The position numbers were made by a program, and so were the translations under genes. The notes under the pieces were generated by a model. It was given only the letters and a program-made list of their open reading frames with translations. It was not told the origin of the DNA and searched no databases. This document shows positions 50,567 to 61,650 of a DNA stretch of 64,000 nt, piece after piece (the first letter of the stretch is position 1; each line of letters starts with the position of its first letter). The stretch comes from Antarcticimicrobium sediminis (GTDB taxonomy: Bacteria; Pseudomonadota; Alphaproteobacteria; Rhodobacterales; Rhodobacteraceae), in the NCBI RefSeq assembly GCF_004348975.1, contig NZ_SMFP01000002.1, positions 372,001 through 436,000 of the forward strand, in the 5' to 3' direction.

Positions 50567-51541
50567 ATGAGCGGGCTTCTGGCATTGCTGGACGATGTGG
50601 CGGGGCTGGCCAAGGTGGCGGCGGCCTCGGTTGATGATGTGGCGGCCTATGCCGGCAAGGCCGGGGCCAAGGCGGCGGGCGCGGTCATTGATGACGCGGC
50701 GGTGACCCCGAAATATGTCCATGGTTTCGAGGCCAGCCGCGAGTTGCCGATCATCTGGCGCATTACCAAGGGATCGTTGCGCAACAAGCTTCTGTTCCTG
50801 TTGCCCGCCGCGCTGTTGCTGTCGGCCTTTGCGCCTTGGCTGATTGCGCCGCTTCTGATGTTGGGCGGCGCCTATCTGAGCTTTGAGGGGGCGGAGAAGA
50901 TCGCCCATGCGATCCGTCCCCATGCCGCCCATCCGCAGGACGCACCGGAGGAGCCGCAGGACCCCGCGCATCTGGAAGAACAAAAGGCCTCGGGCGCGAT
51001 CAAGACTGATTTCATTCTGTCCGCCGAGATCATGACCATCGCGCTTTCGGAAATCCCGAAAAGCGGGGTGGTGATCGAGGCGGCGACGCTGGCGATCGTG
51101 GCGGTTGGTATTACTGTGGTGGTCTATGGCGCGGTGGCGCTGATCGTAAAGGCCGACGATGTCGGGCTGCACATGGCCGGGACGGGGCGGCTGGGCCTGA
51201 CCCGCGCCGTCGGTCGTGGGCTGGTGCGGGGGATGCCCGGATTCCTGGCGCTGCTGACTGCGGTAGGAACGGCGGCGATGCTTTGGGTTGGCGGCTCGAT
51301 TATCATTCACGGGTTGGGCGTGTTGGGCTGGCATGCGCCCGAAGACGCGATTCACCATGTCGCGGTGGCCGTTGCCCAACCGCTGCCGGCACAGATCACG
51401 GCGGCGGCCGAATGGATCGTGACGGCGGCGCTTGATGGTGTTCTCGCGGTGTTGCTCGGGTTGATCCTGCTGGGGCTGGGAACGCGGATCGTTGCGCCGC
51501 TTTGGCGCGCGGTAAGCGGCAAAGGCAAGGCGGCGCATTAA
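50567..51541 (+). CDS. DUF808 family membrane protein (YedI-like)
   Basis: A 324-residue membrane protein of the DUF808/YedI family. It starts MSGLLALLDDVAGLAKVAAA and has about six to seven hydrophobic segments between residues 75 and 310. The family function is not known. It reads alone, with a GGAACGGTGGG ribosome-binding region, and ends before a strong bidirectional terminator. Confidence 0.88.
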   Translation: MSGLLALLDDVAGLAKVAAASVDDVAAYAGKAGAKAAGAVIDDAAVTPKYVHGFEASRELPIIWRITKGSLRNKLLFLLPAALLLSAFAPWLIAPLLMLGGAYLSFEGAEKIAHAIRPHAAHPQDAPEEPQDPAHLEEQKASGAIKTDFILSAEIMTIALSEIPKSGVVIEAATLAIVAVGITVVVYGAVALIVKADDVGLHMAGTGRLGLTRAVGRGLVRGMPGFLALLTAVGTAAMLWVGGSIIIHGLGVLGWHAPEDAIHHVAVAVAQPLPAQITAAAEWIVTAALDGVLAVLLGLILLGLGTRIVAPLWRAVSGKGKAAH

Positions 51542-51613
51542 ACGCCTCACCTGCGTGCGGCGGCGGCACAGACCAGCTGCGCTGGCGTTCCTCTTTCCCG
51601 AGATCCCCAAACG

Positions 51614-51647
51614 CAAAACGCCCCGCGATATCTCGCGGGGCGTTTTG
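51614..51647. terminator. strong bidirectional rho-independent terminator
   Basis: CAAAACGCCCCGCGA pairs perfectly with TCGCGGGGCGTTTTG (15 bp) around a 4-base loop TATC. The A/T ends serve both the DUF808 gene and the convergent gltA gene. Confidence 0.92.
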
Positions 51648-51668
51648 TATTCAGGATCTTGGCCGCGA

Positions 51669-52964
51669 TCAGCGGTTTTCGATATCCATGTAATCGCGGC
51701 GCGCACTGCCAAGGTACAATTGGCGCGGGCGACCGATCTTGTGCTGCGGATCGGCCAGTTGTTCTTTCCACTGGCTGACCCAGCCCACGGTGCGCGACAG
51801 CGCAAAGATCGGTGTGAACATCGAGGTCGGAAAGCCCATCGCTTCGAGGATGATGCCGGAATAGAAATCCACGTTCGGGAACAGCTTCTTGTCCGCGAAA
51901 TAGGGATCTTCCAACGCCTGCTTTTCAAGTTCCTTGGCGACTTGCAGGACCGGGTTGTCTTCGATCCCCAGCAGATCCAGAACCTCGTCGGCGGATTGTT
52001 TCATCACGGTCGCGCGCGGGTCAAAGTTCTTGTAGACCCGGTGGCCAAAGCCCATCAGACGGAACGGATCGTTCTTGTCCTTGGCGCGGGCGATGAATTC
52101 CGGGATGCGGTCCGGGGTGCCGATTTCCTTCAGCATTTCCAGGCAGGCCTGGTTGGCGCCGCCATGGGCCGGACCCCAGAGACAGGCGATACCAGCCGCG
52201 ATACAGGCAAACGGGTTGGCCCCCGAAGACGATGCCAGACGCACGGTCGAGGTCGACGCGTTCTGTTCGTGGTCCGCGTGTAGGGTAAAGATGCGGTCCA
52301 TCGCGCGACTCAGGATCGGGTTCACCTCGTATTCCTCGGCAGGCACGGCAAAGCACATGCGCAGGAAGTTCGAGGCATAGTCCAGATCGTTGCGCGGATA
52401 CACAAACGGCTGGCCGGTGTGATACTTGAACGCCCAGGCCGCGATGGTCGGCATTTTGGCAATCAAGCGGATCGAGGCGACTTCACGCTGCCAGGGATCC
52501 TGAATGTCGGTCGAGTCGTGATAAAAGGCCGACATCGCCCCCACAACACCCACCATGATGGCCATCGGGTGCGCATCGCGGCGGAAGCCCCGGAAGAAAT
52601 ACTGCATCTGTTCGTGCAGCATGGTGTGGCGGATGATGCGGGTTTCGAAATCTTCCAGTTCGACCGCCGTGGGCAGTTCGCCATAAAGCAGCAGATAGCA
52701 CACTTCGAGATAGTGCGATTTCTCGGCCAGTTGGTCGATCGGATAGCCACGATGCAGCAGCTCGCCCTTGTCGCCATCGATAAAGGTGATGGTGCTGTCG
52801 CAGCTCGCGGTCGAGGTATACCCCGGATCATAGGTGAACACGCCGCCTTCGGCGTAAAGTTTGCGCACGTCCAGCACGTCGGGACCCACCGTCGGCGACA
52901 GGATCGGCAGCTCGACGGTCTTGCCATCCATATGTAGCGTGGCGGTCTTGTTCTTATCGGTCAT
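51669..52964 (-). CDS. gltA: citrate synthase
   Basis: Citrate synthase condenses acetyl-CoA with oxaloacetate. The 431 residues match type II hexameric enzymes. Catalytic regions are [25 protein letters not shown] and [14 protein letters not shown], with the conserved His residues and the Asp later in the chain. The start at 52964 gives [11 protein letters not shown]. It lies 108 bases after gltX on the same strand. Confidence 0.97.
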   Translation of the reverse strand: MTDKNKTATLHMDGKTVELPILSPTVGPDVLDVRKLYAEGGVFTYDPGYTSTASCDSTITFIDGDKGELLHRGYPIDQLAEKSHYLEVCYLLLYGELPTAVELEDFETRIIRHTMLHEQMQYFFRGFRRDAHPMAIMVGVVGAMSAFYHDSTDIQDPWQREVASIRLIAKMPTIAAWAFKYHTGQPFVYPRNDLDYASNFLRMCFAVPAEEYEVNPILSRAMDRIFTLHADHEQNASTSTVRLASSSGANPFACIAAGIACLWGPAHGGANQACLEMLKEIGTPDRIPEFIARAKDKNDPFRLMGFGHRVYKNFDPRATVMKQSADEVLDLLGIEDNPVLQVAKELEKQALEDPYFADKKLFPNVDFYSGIILEAMGFPTSMFTPIFALSRTVGWVSQWKEQLADPQHKIGRPRQLYLGSARRDYMDIENR

Positions 52965-53072
52965 TTTAGTCCCTTCTTCTCATCTGGCACGGAACGCGAA
53001 AGCGTCTTACTCCGCGCGGGCAGACCGGGCATCGGGCACCGGTCCTGTATCTTTCGCCGCGGTCATGTCCGG

Positions 53073-54488
53073 TCAGTTCGACCCGACGCGCCCGGCAGCA
53101 TCCCTGAGGCGGGCCAGGGTTTCGTCCTGGCCAAGCACAAGCATCATGTCGAACACCGAAGGGGTCACTGCGCGCCCGGCAAGAGCGGCTCTGAGCGGGC
53201 CGGCCAACTTGCCGAACTTGGTGCCCCGGTCTTCGGCGAAAGCGCCCAGAGTCGCCTCCAGATCGTTTCGCGTCCAGCTAGCATTTTGCAACTGCGGCGT
53301 CAATTCAGACAGCATACCGTCGGATACCGTTGCCAGCGCCTTGGCGGCCTTTTCATCCGGCTCGACAGGACGGCTTGCCAGCGCAAAATGCGCCTTTTCA
53401 ATCAGTTCCGGGAAGGTTTTCGCCCGATCCTTGAGGCAGAACATGGCCCGCTCCAGCGCGTCACCCTGCGTTGAGGTCAAGGCTGGCTTGCCTGCAGCGG
53501 CAAGATAGGCCTCCAGCTCCTGCCGCAATGCGGCGTCATCGCTAACGGCAATATGCTGGCCACAAAGGCTTTCCAGCTTTTTCAGGTCGAACCGGGCCGG
53601 GCTTTTGCCGATTCCGCTCAGATCGAACCACTCTTTTGCCTGTGCGTCGGTAAAGAATTCGTTATCGCCGTGGCTCCAGCCCAGCCGGGCTAGGTAATTG
53701 CGCATTCCAGCGGCGGGATAGCCCATCGCCTGATACTCCTGCGCCCCCAGCGCACCGTGGCGTTTCGACAGTTTCTTGCCGTCCGGCCCGTGGATCAGCG
53801 GGATATGCGCCCAGACCGGCACCGGCCAGCCCATGGCGTCATAGATCATCATCTGCCGTGCAGCATTGTTCAGGTGATCGTCGCCCCGGATTACATGGGT
53901 GACCCCCATATCATGGTCATCGACCACCACCGCCAGCATATAGACCGGCGTACCGTCGCCGCGCAGCAGCACCATGTCGTCCAGTTGGTCATTGCGAATC
54001 GTCACATCGCCCTGCACCTGATCCCGGATCACCGTGGTGCCCTGCTGCGGTGCCTTGATGCGGATGACGCTGGGCAAATCCGGGTGTGTGGCGGGATCGG
54101 CATCGCGCCAAGGGCTGCGAAACTGTGTGCTCTTGCCCTCGGCGCGGGCAGACTCTCGGAACGCAGCAATCTCGTCCTGTGTCGAAAAGCACTTATAGGC
54201 CTTGCCTTCGGCCAGAAGCTGGCGGGCCACCTCGGCGTGTCGATCGGCGCGGGTGAACTGGCTGATCGGGTCTCCGTCCCAGTCGAGCCCCATCCAGCTC
54301 AGCCCCTGCAAAATGGCCTGCGTCGCCTCGGGGGTCGAGCGTTCGCGGTCGGTATCCTCGATCCGCAGCAGGAACTTGCCGCCGCGCCCACGCGCGTAAA
54401 GCCAGTTGAACAGCGCGGTGCGCGCGCCGCCGATATGCAGAAAACCGGTGGGCGAGGGGGCGAAACGGGTGACGACCTGATCGGACAT
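53073..54488 (-). CDS. gltX: glutamate-tRNA ligase
   Basis: A class I aminoacyl-tRNA synthetase of 471 residues. The HIGH-like motif lies in [21 protein letters not shown] and the KMSKS-like motif is KLSKRHGA. It charges tRNA-Glu, and possibly tRNA-Gln for later amidation. The C-terminal anticodon-binding part is helical. It forms a leftward unit with gltA and is divergent from comEC. Confidence 0.96.
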   Translation of the reverse strand: MSDQVVTRFAPSPTGFLHIGGARTALFNWLYARGRGGKFLLRIEDTDRERSTPEATQAILQGLSWMGLDWDGDPISQFTRADRHAEVARQLLAEGKAYKCFSTQDEIAAFRESARAEGKSTQFRSPWRDADPATHPDLPSVIRIKAPQQGTTVIRDQVQGDVTIRNDQLDDMVLLRGDGTPVYMLAVVVDDHDMGVTHVIRGDDHLNNAARQMMIYDAMGWPVPVWAHIPLIHGPDGKKLSKRHGALGAQEYQAMGYPAAGMRNYLARLGWSHGDNEFFTDAQAKEWFDLSGIGKSPARFDLKKLESLCGQHIAVSDDAALRQELEAYLAAAGKPALTSTQGDALERAMFCLKDRAKTFPELIEKAHFALASRPVEPDEKAAKALATVSDGMLSELTPQLQNASWTRNDLEATLGAFAEDRGTKFGKLAGPLRAALAGRAVTPSVFDMMLVLGQDETLARLRDAAGRVGSN

Positions 54489-54569
54489 AAGGGCGCTTTA
54501 CCTTTTGGTAACCATGAGGGGAATAACGTTTTGTGGCCTGAATAGCGGGCCGGACGGCGGGGGGCAAGC

Positions 54570-56606
54570 ATGGGCGTTGCGGGCAAGGTTGCAGCCGCGC
54601 TTGATGCGGTGCTGGATCGCCAGCGCGGGCATTTGTTTCCTTGGGCTCCGGTGTTTCTCGGGCTGGGGATCGGGATCTATTTCTTTTTACCGACAGAGCC
54701 GGACGGCAGGTTTTATCTGATACCGGGGCTGATCGGGGCGGCCGGGGCGGTCTGGGCGCTGTTGCGCCCGGGCGGGGTGGCGGCGCTGGGAGTGGCGGCG
54801 GCGTTGCTCGCAACCGGCTTGGCGCTGGCTTCGGCGCGGGCGCATCTGGTCGCGGCCCCGGTCCTGAGTTTCCGCTACTACGGGCCGGTCGAAGGCCGTG
54901 TCGTGGCGCTTGATCGTTCCGCCTCGGATGCGCTGCGGCTGACGCTGGATCGCGTCCGGCTGGAGGGGGCGGTATCGACCCAGGTGCCGGCACGGCTGCG
55001 GATCGCGCTGCATGGCACGGCGTCGGGGCAGGGGGGGTGGCCCGGCGCGCGGATCATGACCACCGCCCATCTTGCCCCGCCACAGGGGCCGGCAGAGCCC
55101 GGCGGCTTTGATTTTCGCCGTCACGCCTGGTTTCAGCGCTTGGGGGCGGTGGGCTATACCCGCGCGCCCGTGCTCGTCGCGGCCCCGCCGGGGCGCGATC
55201 TGGGCCTGTTCCGCCTGCGCATGGCGGTCGCGGCGCGGATGCGGGCGGTTTTGCCCGGGGATATCGGCGGCTTTGCTGCGGCGGTGACAACCGGCGATCG
55301 CAGCGGCGTCGGGCAAAAAACGCTGGAGGCGCTGCGTGCCAGCAATCTGGCGCATCTGCTGGCGATCTCGGGGCTGCATATGGGGCTGTTGGCCGGGTTC
55401 GTCTTTGCCGCGATCCGATTGGGGCTGGCCGCAATCCCGGTGCTGGCGCTGCGGTTGCCCGCGCGCAAGATCGCCGCCGGGGCCGCGATTCTGGCTGCTG
55501 CGGGCTATCTTGCGCTGTCGGGCGGCAACGTGGCTACAGAACGTGCCTTTGTCATGACCGCCGTCATGCTGGGCGCGGTGATGGTGGATCGGCGCGCCTT
55601 TTCGCTGCGGGCGGTGGCGCTGGCGGCGTTGATTGTCTTGCTGATGCGGCCGGAATCGCTGCTGGGGCCGGGGTTCCAGATGTCCTTTGCGGCCACCACG
55701 GCGCTGATCGCGGTGTTTGGGGCCTTGCGCGATTGGCAGCTGGCGCTGGGGCCGCGATGGCTGTCCCCGGTGGTCGGGGTGGGGCTGTCGTCGCTGGTGG
55801 CGGGGCTGGCCACCGCGCCGGTGGCGGCGGCGCATTTCAATGCGCTGGCACATTACGGGCTGGTGGCCAACCTGCCGACGGTGCCGGTGATGGGGCTGGT
55901 GGTGATCCCGGCGGCGGTGCTGGCCGCCACCCTCGCCCCATTTGGTCTTGAGGCACTTCCGCTGGAGGCGATGGGGCTCGGGTTGCGCTGGATTCTCATG
56001 GTGGCCAATTGGGCCGCGCAGCTGCCGGGCGCGCGCGGCTACGTGACCAGCCCCGGCCCGCTGGTGCTGCCGCTTTTCGTGCTGGGGATCCTGTTCGTGA
56101 TCCTCTGGCAGGGATGGGCGCGGCTTGTCGGGCTGATCCCGGCAGCGGCGGCGGTGCTGATCTGGACCGGGGCCGAACGTCCAGCGGTGCTGATTGCCGA
56201 CAGTGGCACACTGGTCGGCGTGATGACACCGCAGGGCCGGGCCTTGAGCAAGTCGCGCGGGGCGGGCTTTGTCGCCGGGATCTGGTTGGAAAACGATGGT
56301 GACGGCGCCGATCAACCCGAAGCGGCGGCGCGTTGGCCGGGGGGGGCTGGGCGGTTGCGCGTGATCAAGGCCGGGGCACGCCGTATCATCCATGTGACCG
56401 GCAAACGCGCGCTGCCGGAGCTGAGCGATTGCACCGCACAGGATGTGGTCGTCGCCCCGCTGCCGGTGCCGCTGGACGGGCCCTGTCTGGTGCTTGATCC
56501 GTCATATCTGGGCAAGACCGGCGCGGTGGCCTTTGACAGCGACGGCGGGGTGCGAGCGACGCGAACCCCGGACCGTTGGCGGCTCTGGTCAGGGCCAGTT
56601 CAATAG
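54570..56606 (+). CDS. comEC: ComEC/Rec2 family DNA-uptake membrane protein
   Basis: A 678-residue polytopic membrane protein. It has an N-terminal pair of transmembrane helices with a DUF4131-like domain (to about 210), the Competence domain (about 230-500) with HLLAISGLHMGLLAG, and further helices. The usual C-terminal metallo-beta-lactamase domain is absent; only a short soluble region (540-678) follows, as in many alphaproteobacteria. It would import DNA across the inner membrane, but other competence genes are not in view. Confidence 0.88.
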   Translation: MGVAGKVAAALDAVLDRQRGHLFPWAPVFLGLGIGIYFFLPTEPDGRFYLIPGLIGAAGAVWALLRPGGVAALGVAAALLATGLALASARAHLVAAPVLSFRYYGPVEGRVVALDRSASDALRLTLDRVRLEGAVSTQVPARLRIALHGTASGQGGWPGARIMTTAHLAPPQGPAEPGGFDFRRHAWFQRLGAVGYTRAPVLVAAPPGRDLGLFRLRMAVAARMRAVLPGDIGGFAAAVTTGDRSGVGQKTLEALRASNLAHLLAISGLHMGLLAGFVFAAIRLGLAAIPVLALRLPARKIAAGAAILAAAGYLALSGGNVATERAFVMTAVMLGAVMVDRRAFSLRAVALAALIVLLMRPESLLGPGFQMSFAATTALIAVFGALRDWQLALGPRWLSPVVGVGLSSLVAGLATAPVAAAHFNALAHYGLVANLPTVPVMGLVVIPAAVLAATLAPFGLEALPLEAMGLGLRWILMVANWAAQLPGARGYVTSPGPLVLPLFVLGILFVILWQGWARLVGLIPAAAAVLIWTGAERPAVLIADSGTLVGVMTPQGRALSKSRGAGFVAGIWLENDGDGADQPEAAARWPGGAGRLRVIKAGARRIIHVTGKRALPELSDCTAQDVVVAPLPVPLDGPCLVLDPSYLGKTGAVAFDSDGGVRATRTPDRWRLWSGPVQ

Positions 56607-56627
56607 GGCCAATTCAATAGGTTTGGG

Positions 56628-57326
56628 TCAATAGGTCCGGATCAACCCGACCAGACGGCCCTGTATCGCGACCTTGTCTTCGGGAAGGATGCGGGTTTCA
56701 TAGGCCGGGTTGGCGGCCTCCAAAGCGATGGATTTGCCCTTGCGGAAAAACCGTTTCAAGGTCGCCTCGTGATCCTCGATCAAGGCCACCACGATATCAC
56801 CGCTATCGGCGGCCTGGGTTTCGCGGATGATGACGATATCGCCGTCATTGATCCCCGCCTCGATCATCGAGTCGCCCCGGACCTCAAGCGCGTAATGCTC
56901 GCCCTGACCCGACAGCATGGAGGCCGGAACCGCGACATTGTGCGAGATATGGCTGATCGCCTCGATCGGGACACCGGCGGCGATGCGGCCCATCATCGGC
57001 AGTTCGATCGAATAATGTTCGACCCCATCGGCATTGGCCGGGCGCGGGGCGCTGGGGCGGTCTCCCTCGATCACGCGGGGAGAAAACCCGGTGCTCGACT
57101 CTCCGCCCAGGCTTTCAGGCAGTTTGACGATTTCGATGGCGCGGGCGCGATGGGCCAACCGCCGGATAAAGCCCCGCTCCTCGAGCGCGGTGATTAGGCG
57201 ATGAATGCCGGATTTGGAGCGCAGGTCCAGCGCCACCTTCATTTCGTCGAAACTGGGCGGAACCCCGTCATGCTGTACGCGGTCGTGGATAAACGTTAGC
57301 AAATCCAATTGTTTCCGGGTCAGCAT
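56628..57326 (-). CDS. lexA: SOS repressor LexA
   Basis: The 232-residue SOS repressor. It has an N-terminal winged HTH ([20 protein letters not shown]) and a peptidase domain with the cleavage site Ala-Gly in [10 protein letters not shown]. The catalytic Ser is in [10 protein letters not shown] and the Lys in EATLKRFF. RecA-stimulated self-cleavage should therefore work. I prefer ATG 57326 over GTG 57335; GAGGTGAACACG is in front. A LexA box lies 33 bases upstream, consistent with autoregulation. Confidence 0.96.
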   Translation of the reverse strand: MLTRKQLDLLTFIHDRVQHDGVPPSFDEMKVALDLRSKSGIHRLITALEERGFIRRLAHRARAIEIVKLPESLGGESSTGFSPRVIEGDRPSAPRPANADGVEHYSIELPMMGRIAAGVPIEAISHISHNVAVPASMLSGQGEHYALEVRGDSMIEAGINDGDIVIIRETQAADSGDIVVALIEDHEATLKRFFRKGKSIALEAANPAYETRILPEDKVAIQGRLVGLIRTY

Positions 57327-57358
57327 CGTGTTCACCTCGCAGCCATGCGTTTTGTTTT

Positions 57359-57373
57359 GTTCTACGCATGTTC
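57359..57373. promoter_or_regulatory. LexA (SOS) box upstream of lexA
   Basis: GTTC-TACGCAT-GTTC matches the alphaproteobacterial GTTC-N7-GTTC site exactly and lies between lexA and moeA, 33 bases from the lexA start. It supports autoregulation. Confidence 0.88.
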
Positions 57374-57405
57374 ACGTTTTGTGTCAAGGGCGGCAGAGCG
57401 GGTGA

Positions 57406-58593
57406 TCAGATCGAAAGATAGTCCACAACCTCGCCCGCGGCACGGGCCGGGTCGTCAGCGGGGCGTCGGACCAGCGCCGTGGCGGCGGACAGAACCGAGA
57501 GCAGCGAACTGTCTTGGTTGCCCTCTACCGTGATCCGGCCATCTGCACCGATCCGCGCGCGCATGTAGTGTTCGCGCGGGCCGTTGGCGCCGATATCCGC
57601 GGCCAGCGCGGCTTGGTTGAGCCTTGGGGCGGGCGCCCCCAGCCCGAGCATCGCGCGCAGCATCGGCACCACAAAGACCCGACCGCAGACCATGGCCGAG
57701 ACCGGATTGCCGGGAAGCCCCAGCATGGCGGCCCCGTTCAGCCGCCCCGCCATCAGCGGTTTGCCGGGGCGCATCCGCACCTTGTAGAACGCACGCTCCA
57801 TCCCCAGCGTTTCCGCCACGCCCGCCACTAGATCGTGATCGCCGACCGAGGCGCCGCCAATGGTGATCACCAGATCGGCGCCCTTGGCGAGGTCAAAGGC
57901 CGTGATGAGCGAGGCCGCGCTGTCACGCGCGATGGGCAGGATCCGGGCCTCGGCGCCGGCCTCTTCCAGCATCGCCTTGAGACCAAAGGTATTAGAGGCG
58001 ATGATCTGGTCCGGGCCGGGCTGTTCGCCGGGCATCACCAATTCATCCCCGGTGGAGATCAGCGCGACGACGGGTTTGCGCACCACGGGCACCCGGTCGA
58101 TATTCATCGACGCCAGCAGGGCAATATCGGCGGGGCGCAACCGGCGCGGGGCCTGTACCGTGTCGCCAGCGCGGAAATCCACGCCGAGCGGGCGCACGTT
58201 GTCGTTTTTCCCCGGTGCGTTGGCGATGGTGATCAGATCGCCGCTTCGGCTGACATCCTCTTGAATGACAACGAAATCAGCCCCTTCGGGCAGGGGCGCA
58301 CCGGTAAAGATGCGCACCGCTTGCCCCGGGCCGACCCGGCCCTCGAACCGATGCCCGGCGGCGGCCTCGCCGATCAGCTTGAACATCGCGTGTTGCTCGA
58401 CCTCGGCAGAGTTCACCGCATAGCCATCCATCGACGAGGCGGCAAAGGGCGGCTGGTCGCGGCGCGCTCTCACGTCGCGGGCCAGAATGCGGCCCGCGGC
58501 CGCGATCAGTGGAACCTCTTCTGCCGGCAACGGGGCGGCAAGCTTGAACAGAAGCGCGCGGGCCTCGTCCACCGTGATCATTGCACCGATCAT
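57406..58593 (-). CDS. moeA: molybdopterin molybdenumtransferase
   Basis: MoeA inserts molybdate into adenylated molybdopterin. The 395 residues include [42 protein letters not shown], the [10 protein letters not shown] motif and [11 protein letters not shown], all typical. The start at 58593 overlaps the moaC stop (ATGA), so the genes are translationally coupled. An internal Met at 58581 ([11 protein letters not shown]) is another possible start. Confidence 0.96.
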   Translation of the reverse strand: MIGAMITVDEARALLFKLAAPLPAEEVPLIAAAGRILARDVRARRDQPPFAASSMDGYAVNSAEVEQHAMFKLIGEAAAGHRFEGRVGPGQAVRIFTGAPLPEGADFVVIQEDVSRSGDLITIANAPGKNDNVRPLGVDFRAGDTVQAPRRLRPADIALLASMNIDRVPVVRKPVVALISTGDELVMPGEQPGPDQIIASNTFGLKAMLEEAGAEARILPIARDSAASLITAFDLAKGADLVITIGGASVGDHDLVAGVAETLGMERAFYKVRMRPGKPLMAGRLNGAAMLGLPGNPVSAMVCGRVFVVPMLRAMLGLGAPAPRLNQAALAADIGANGPREHYMRARIGADGRITVEGNQDSSLLSVLSAATALVRRPADDPARAAGEVVDYLSI

Positions 58594-59066
58594 TGTGCCT
58601 CGTACCGCCCTGATTTTCCACCATCTTTCAGTGTCACACGGATGCCGCCGATCTGCATCGCCTTGTCCACGGCCTTGGCCATGTCATAGACGGTCAGCGC
58701 GGCGATGCTGACGGCGCTCAGCGCCTCCATCTCGACCCCGGTGCGCCCGGTGGTCTTGACCGTAGCGGTAATCCGCAGACCGGGCAGCGCGCTGTCTGGC
58801 GTCAGTTCGACCGCGACCTTGCTGACCGGCAGCGGATGGCACAGGGGGATCAGGTCCGGGGTCTTTTTGGCCCCCATGATCCCGGCAAGCTGGGCAACCC
58901 CCATCACATCGCCCTTTTTGGCGCGGCCTTCGGTAATCATGTCAAAGGTTGCGCGGGCCATCTTGACGTAGCCTTCGGCGGTGGCGACACGGGCGGTCTC
59001 GGGCTTGTCCGAGACGTCGACCATATGCGCGTTGCCAGCGGCGTCGAAATGGGTCAGCTCGGCCAT
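58590..59066 (-). CDS. moaC: cyclic pyranopterin monophosphate synthase
   Basis: MoaC completes the conversion of 3',8-cyclo-GTP to cyclic pyranopterin monophosphate, an early step of molybdenum cofactor synthesis. The 158 residues contain [11 protein letters not shown], the active-site segment LIPLCHPLP and a [20 protein letters not shown] motif with conserved residues. It is one base after trpC and overlaps moeA. Confidence 0.97.
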   Translation of the reverse strand: MAELTHFDAAGNAHMVDVSDKPETARVATAEGYVKMARATFDMITEGRAKKGDVMGVAQLAGIMGAKKTPDLIPLCHPLPVSKVAVELTPDSALPGLRITATVKTTGRTGVEMEALSAVSIAALTVYDMAKAVDKAMQIGGIRVTLKDGGKSGRYEAQ

Positions 59067-59067
59067 T

Positions 59068-59883
59068 TCACATCCCTCCGGGGGCGGTCAGCGGGTTGGC
59101 CAGCAGGTGCCGGGTTGCATCCGCGACATCGTCCTGACGCATCAGACTTTCGCCGATCAGGAAACAGCGCGCGCCATAGCGCGCCATCTCGGCGAGATCC
59201 TCGGCACTGTTCAGACCGCTCTCGCAGACGATGGTGCGGTCCACCGGCACCAGTTTCGAAAGCCGACGGGTGGTGTCCAGCGTGGTCTCGAAGGTCTTGA
59301 GGTTGCGGTTATTGATCCCGATCAGCGGGCTTTTCAGCAGGGCCGCACGTTCCAGTTCATCTTCGTCATGCACCTCGATCAGGACGCTCATACCCCAGTC
59401 AACGGCGGTCTGTTCCAACTCGGCGGCCTGGCTGTCTTCGACCGAGGCCATGACGATCAGGATACAGTCAGCCCCCAGCGCGCGGGCTTCGGTCACCTGA
59501 TAGGGATCATACATGAAATCCTTGCGCAGGACCGGCAGGTCGCAGGCAGCGCGTGCCGCGATCAGATACTCTTTCGCGCCTTGGAAACTGGGGGTGTCGG
59601 TCAGCACCGACAGGCAGGTCGCGCCACCCTCGGCATAGGCTTGGGCCAGTGCGGGCGGGTCAAAGTCGGGGCGGATCAACCCCTTGGAGGGGCTGGCCTT
59701 TTTGATTTCGGCGATCAATCCGTATCCGCCGCGGCTGGCCATTTGCAGCGCCTCGGTAAAGGGGCGCACCGGGCCGGCGGCATGCGCCTCGGCCTCGATC
59801 TCGGCCAGCGGTTTCGCGGCCTTGTCCGCCACGATTTCCTCAAGCTTGTACGCCTTGATGCGGTCCAGAACGGTCTCGGTCAT
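59068..59883 (-). CDS. trpC: indole-3-glycerol-phosphate synthase
   Basis: A TIM-barrel enzyme of tryptophan synthesis, 271 residues. It has [28 protein letters not shown] (catalytic Lys), [12 protein letters not shown] and VCESGLN, all matching TrpC. It is not fused to TrpF. The start at 59883 overlaps the trpD stop, and moaC follows after one base, so the Trp and Mo-cofactor genes share a transcript. Confidence 0.97.
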   Translation of the reverse strand: MTETVLDRIKAYKLEEIVADKAAKPLAEIEAEAHAAGPVRPFTEALQMASRGGYGLIAEIKKASPSKGLIRPDFDPPALAQAYAEGGATCLSVLTDTPSFQGAKEYLIAARAACDLPVLRKDFMYDPYQVTEARALGADCILIVMASVEDSQAAELEQTAVDWGMSVLIEVHDEDELERAALLKSPLIGINNRNLKTFETTLDTTRRLSKLVPVDRTIVCESGLNSAEDLAEMARYGARCFLIGESLMRQDDVADATRHLLANPLTAPGGM

Positions 59884-60899
59884 GCGCGCTCCTGTGTGAT
59901 CTTTGCCAGCGCCGTGACGCAGGCCTTGGCCTTGCCGCTGTCGATGCTTTCCGCCGCCATCGCCACCCCTTCGCGCAGGTCGGAGGCGGCATCGGCAATC
60001 GTCAGCGCCGCCGCAGCGTTCAGCAGCACGGCGTCGCGATAGGCCGAGGGCGCACCGTCAAGCAGCGCGCGCAGGGCGGCGCCGTTCTCTGCCGGTGTGC
60101 CGCCCAGAATATCCTCGAAGGGATGCACGGGGAGACCGGCATCCTCCGGGTGCAACTCGGCCTCCTTGACGGTGCCATCTTCCAGCGCCGCGACCCAGCT
60201 GACCCCGGTGATGGTCAGCTCGTCGGTGCCGTCAGAGCCATGCACCAACCATGCGCGCTCTGACCCCAGCCGACCCAGCGTTTCGGCCATGGGCCGGATC
60301 AGGTCGCGGGAAAAGGTGCCGGTCAACTGCCGTTTCACCCCTGCCGGGTTGGTCAGCGGCCCAAGGATGTTGAACATGGTCCGCGTGCCCAGTTCCGTGC
60401 GTGCCGGTCCCACATGGGCCATCGCCGGGTGGTGCATCGGCGCCATCATGAAGCCGATCCCGACCTCGCGCAGGGCGCGTTCCACCACCTCGGGGCCGAC
60501 CATCGTGTTGATCCCCATCTGCCCCAGCGCATCGGCAGAGCCAGATTTCGATGACAGGTTGCGGTTGCCGTGCTTGGCCACCGGCACACCGGCACCGGCC
60601 ACCACAAAGGCGGCGGCGGTCGAAATGTTCAGCGTGCCCTTGCCGTCGCCACCGGTGCCGACGATGTCCATCGCCCCCTCGGGGGCAATCACGGCATGGC
60701 ATTTGGCCCGCATCACGGCGGCGGCGGCGGTGTATTCATCCACCGTTTCACCCCGGGTGCGCATCGCCATCAGCAGCCCGCCGATCTGGGCTGGTGTCGC
60801 CTCGCCGTCGAACAGGATGGTAAAGGCGGTCTCGGCCTCCTGCGGGGTGAGGGGACGTTCGGCGCTGGCGCCGATCAGGGGTTTCAGCGCGTCGCTCAT
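59880..60899 (-). CDS. trpD: anthranilate phosphoribosyltransferase
   Basis: TrpD joins anthranilate to phosphoribosyl pyrophosphate. The 339 residues have the signature [37 protein letters not shown] and [12 protein letters not shown] start at 60899, where the ATG overlaps the trpG stop (ATGA). The open frame extends to 61040 inside trpG without homology. It overlaps trpC by 4 bases. Confidence 0.96.
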   Translation of the reverse strand: MSDALKPLIGASAERPLTPQEAETAFTILFDGEATPAQIGGLLMAMRTRGETVDEYTAAAAVMRAKCHAVIAPEGAMDIVGTGGDGKGTLNISTAAAFVVAGAGVPVAKHGNRNLSSKSGSADALGQMGINTMVGPEVVERALREVGIGFMMAPMHHPAMAHVGPARTELGTRTMFNILGPLTNPAGVKRQLTGTFSRDLIRPMAETLGRLGSERAWLVHGSDGTDELTITGVSWVAALEDGTVKEAELHPEDAGLPVHPFEDILGGTPAENGAALRALLDGAPSAYRDAVLLNAAAALTIADAASDLREGVAMAAESIDSGKAKACVTALAKITQERA

Positions 60900-61477
60900 G
60901 CGGGAACCTTCATGTCGTTCAGGAAATTCTTCAGCAGGGCATGGCCATGCTCCGAGGCGATGGACTCGGGGTGGAACTGCACCCCGTGGATCGGCAACTC
61001 GCGGTGTTGCAGCCCCATGATGGTGCCGTCCTCCAGCCAAGCGGTCACCTTGAGACTGTCGGGCAGGCTGTCGCGATCAACCACCAGCGAATGATAGCGG
61101 GTCGCCTTGAACGGCGACGGCAGGCCGGCAAACACGCCTTCGCCATCGTGATGGATCACGCCCATCTTGCCGTGTACAATCTCTTTCGCGCGCACCACTG
61201 TGCCGCCAAAGGCCTGACCGATGGTCTGATGCCCAAGACAGACGCCCAGCAGCGGAATGCGCTGTTCTGCCGCCGCCGCCGTCAGCGCAAGGCAGATGCC
61301 CGCCCGATCCGGATCGCAGGGGCCGGGCGAGAGCAGGATGCCAGAGGGCCGCATCGCGATCGCCTCCTGCACGCTCAGCGCATCATTGCGTCGGGTCACC
61401 ACATCGGCGCCCAAAGCGCCCAGATAGTGCACAAGGTTATAGGTGAAGGAGTCGTAATTATCGATCAAAAGCAGCAT
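60896..61477 (-). CDS. trpG: anthranilate synthase glutamine amidotransferase component II
   Basis: The glutaminase subunit that feeds ammonia to TrpE. The 193 residues contain [30 protein letters not shown], the catalytic [15 protein letters not shown] and the His/Glu of [13 protein letters not shown]. The ATG at 61477 gives the standard length. trpE is not next to it, so it is encoded elsewhere. It heads the trpGDC-moaC-moeA operon. Confidence 0.96.
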   Translation of the reverse strand: MLLLIDNYDSFTYNLVHYLGALGADVVTRRNDALSVQEAIAMRPSGILLSPGPCDPDRAGICLALTAAAAEQRIPLLGVCLGHQTIGQAFGGTVVRAKEIVHGKMGVIHHDGEGVFAGLPSPFKATRYHSLVVDRDSLPDSLKVTAWLEDGTIMGLQHRELPIHGVQFHPESIASEHGHALLKNFLNDMKVPA

Positions 61478-61522
61478 GGCGCCCGGGATACATTGGGGGC
61501 TGGTGGCGCGAGGCCCGCCAGC

Positions 61523-61551
61523 ATTATAGTGATTGGACCCTACATGTTCAG
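61523..61551 (-). promoter_or_regulatory. candidate promoter of trpGDC-moaC-moeA
   Basis: On the minus strand a perfect TATAAT (complement of 61523-61528) lies 17 bases after CTGAAC, a weak -35. The start point would be near 61516, about 40 bases upstream of trpG. No leader peptide rich in Trp was found. Confidence 0.4.
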
Positions 61552-61650
61552 GGATGGTCGGCAGCGTCAAGGGCCAGAGGGCGGGACATCGTGCTGCTGC
61601 GGGCCGTCCTTTGGGCGCGCGGGCGAATAAATGAGAGAGGCGAGGCGGGA

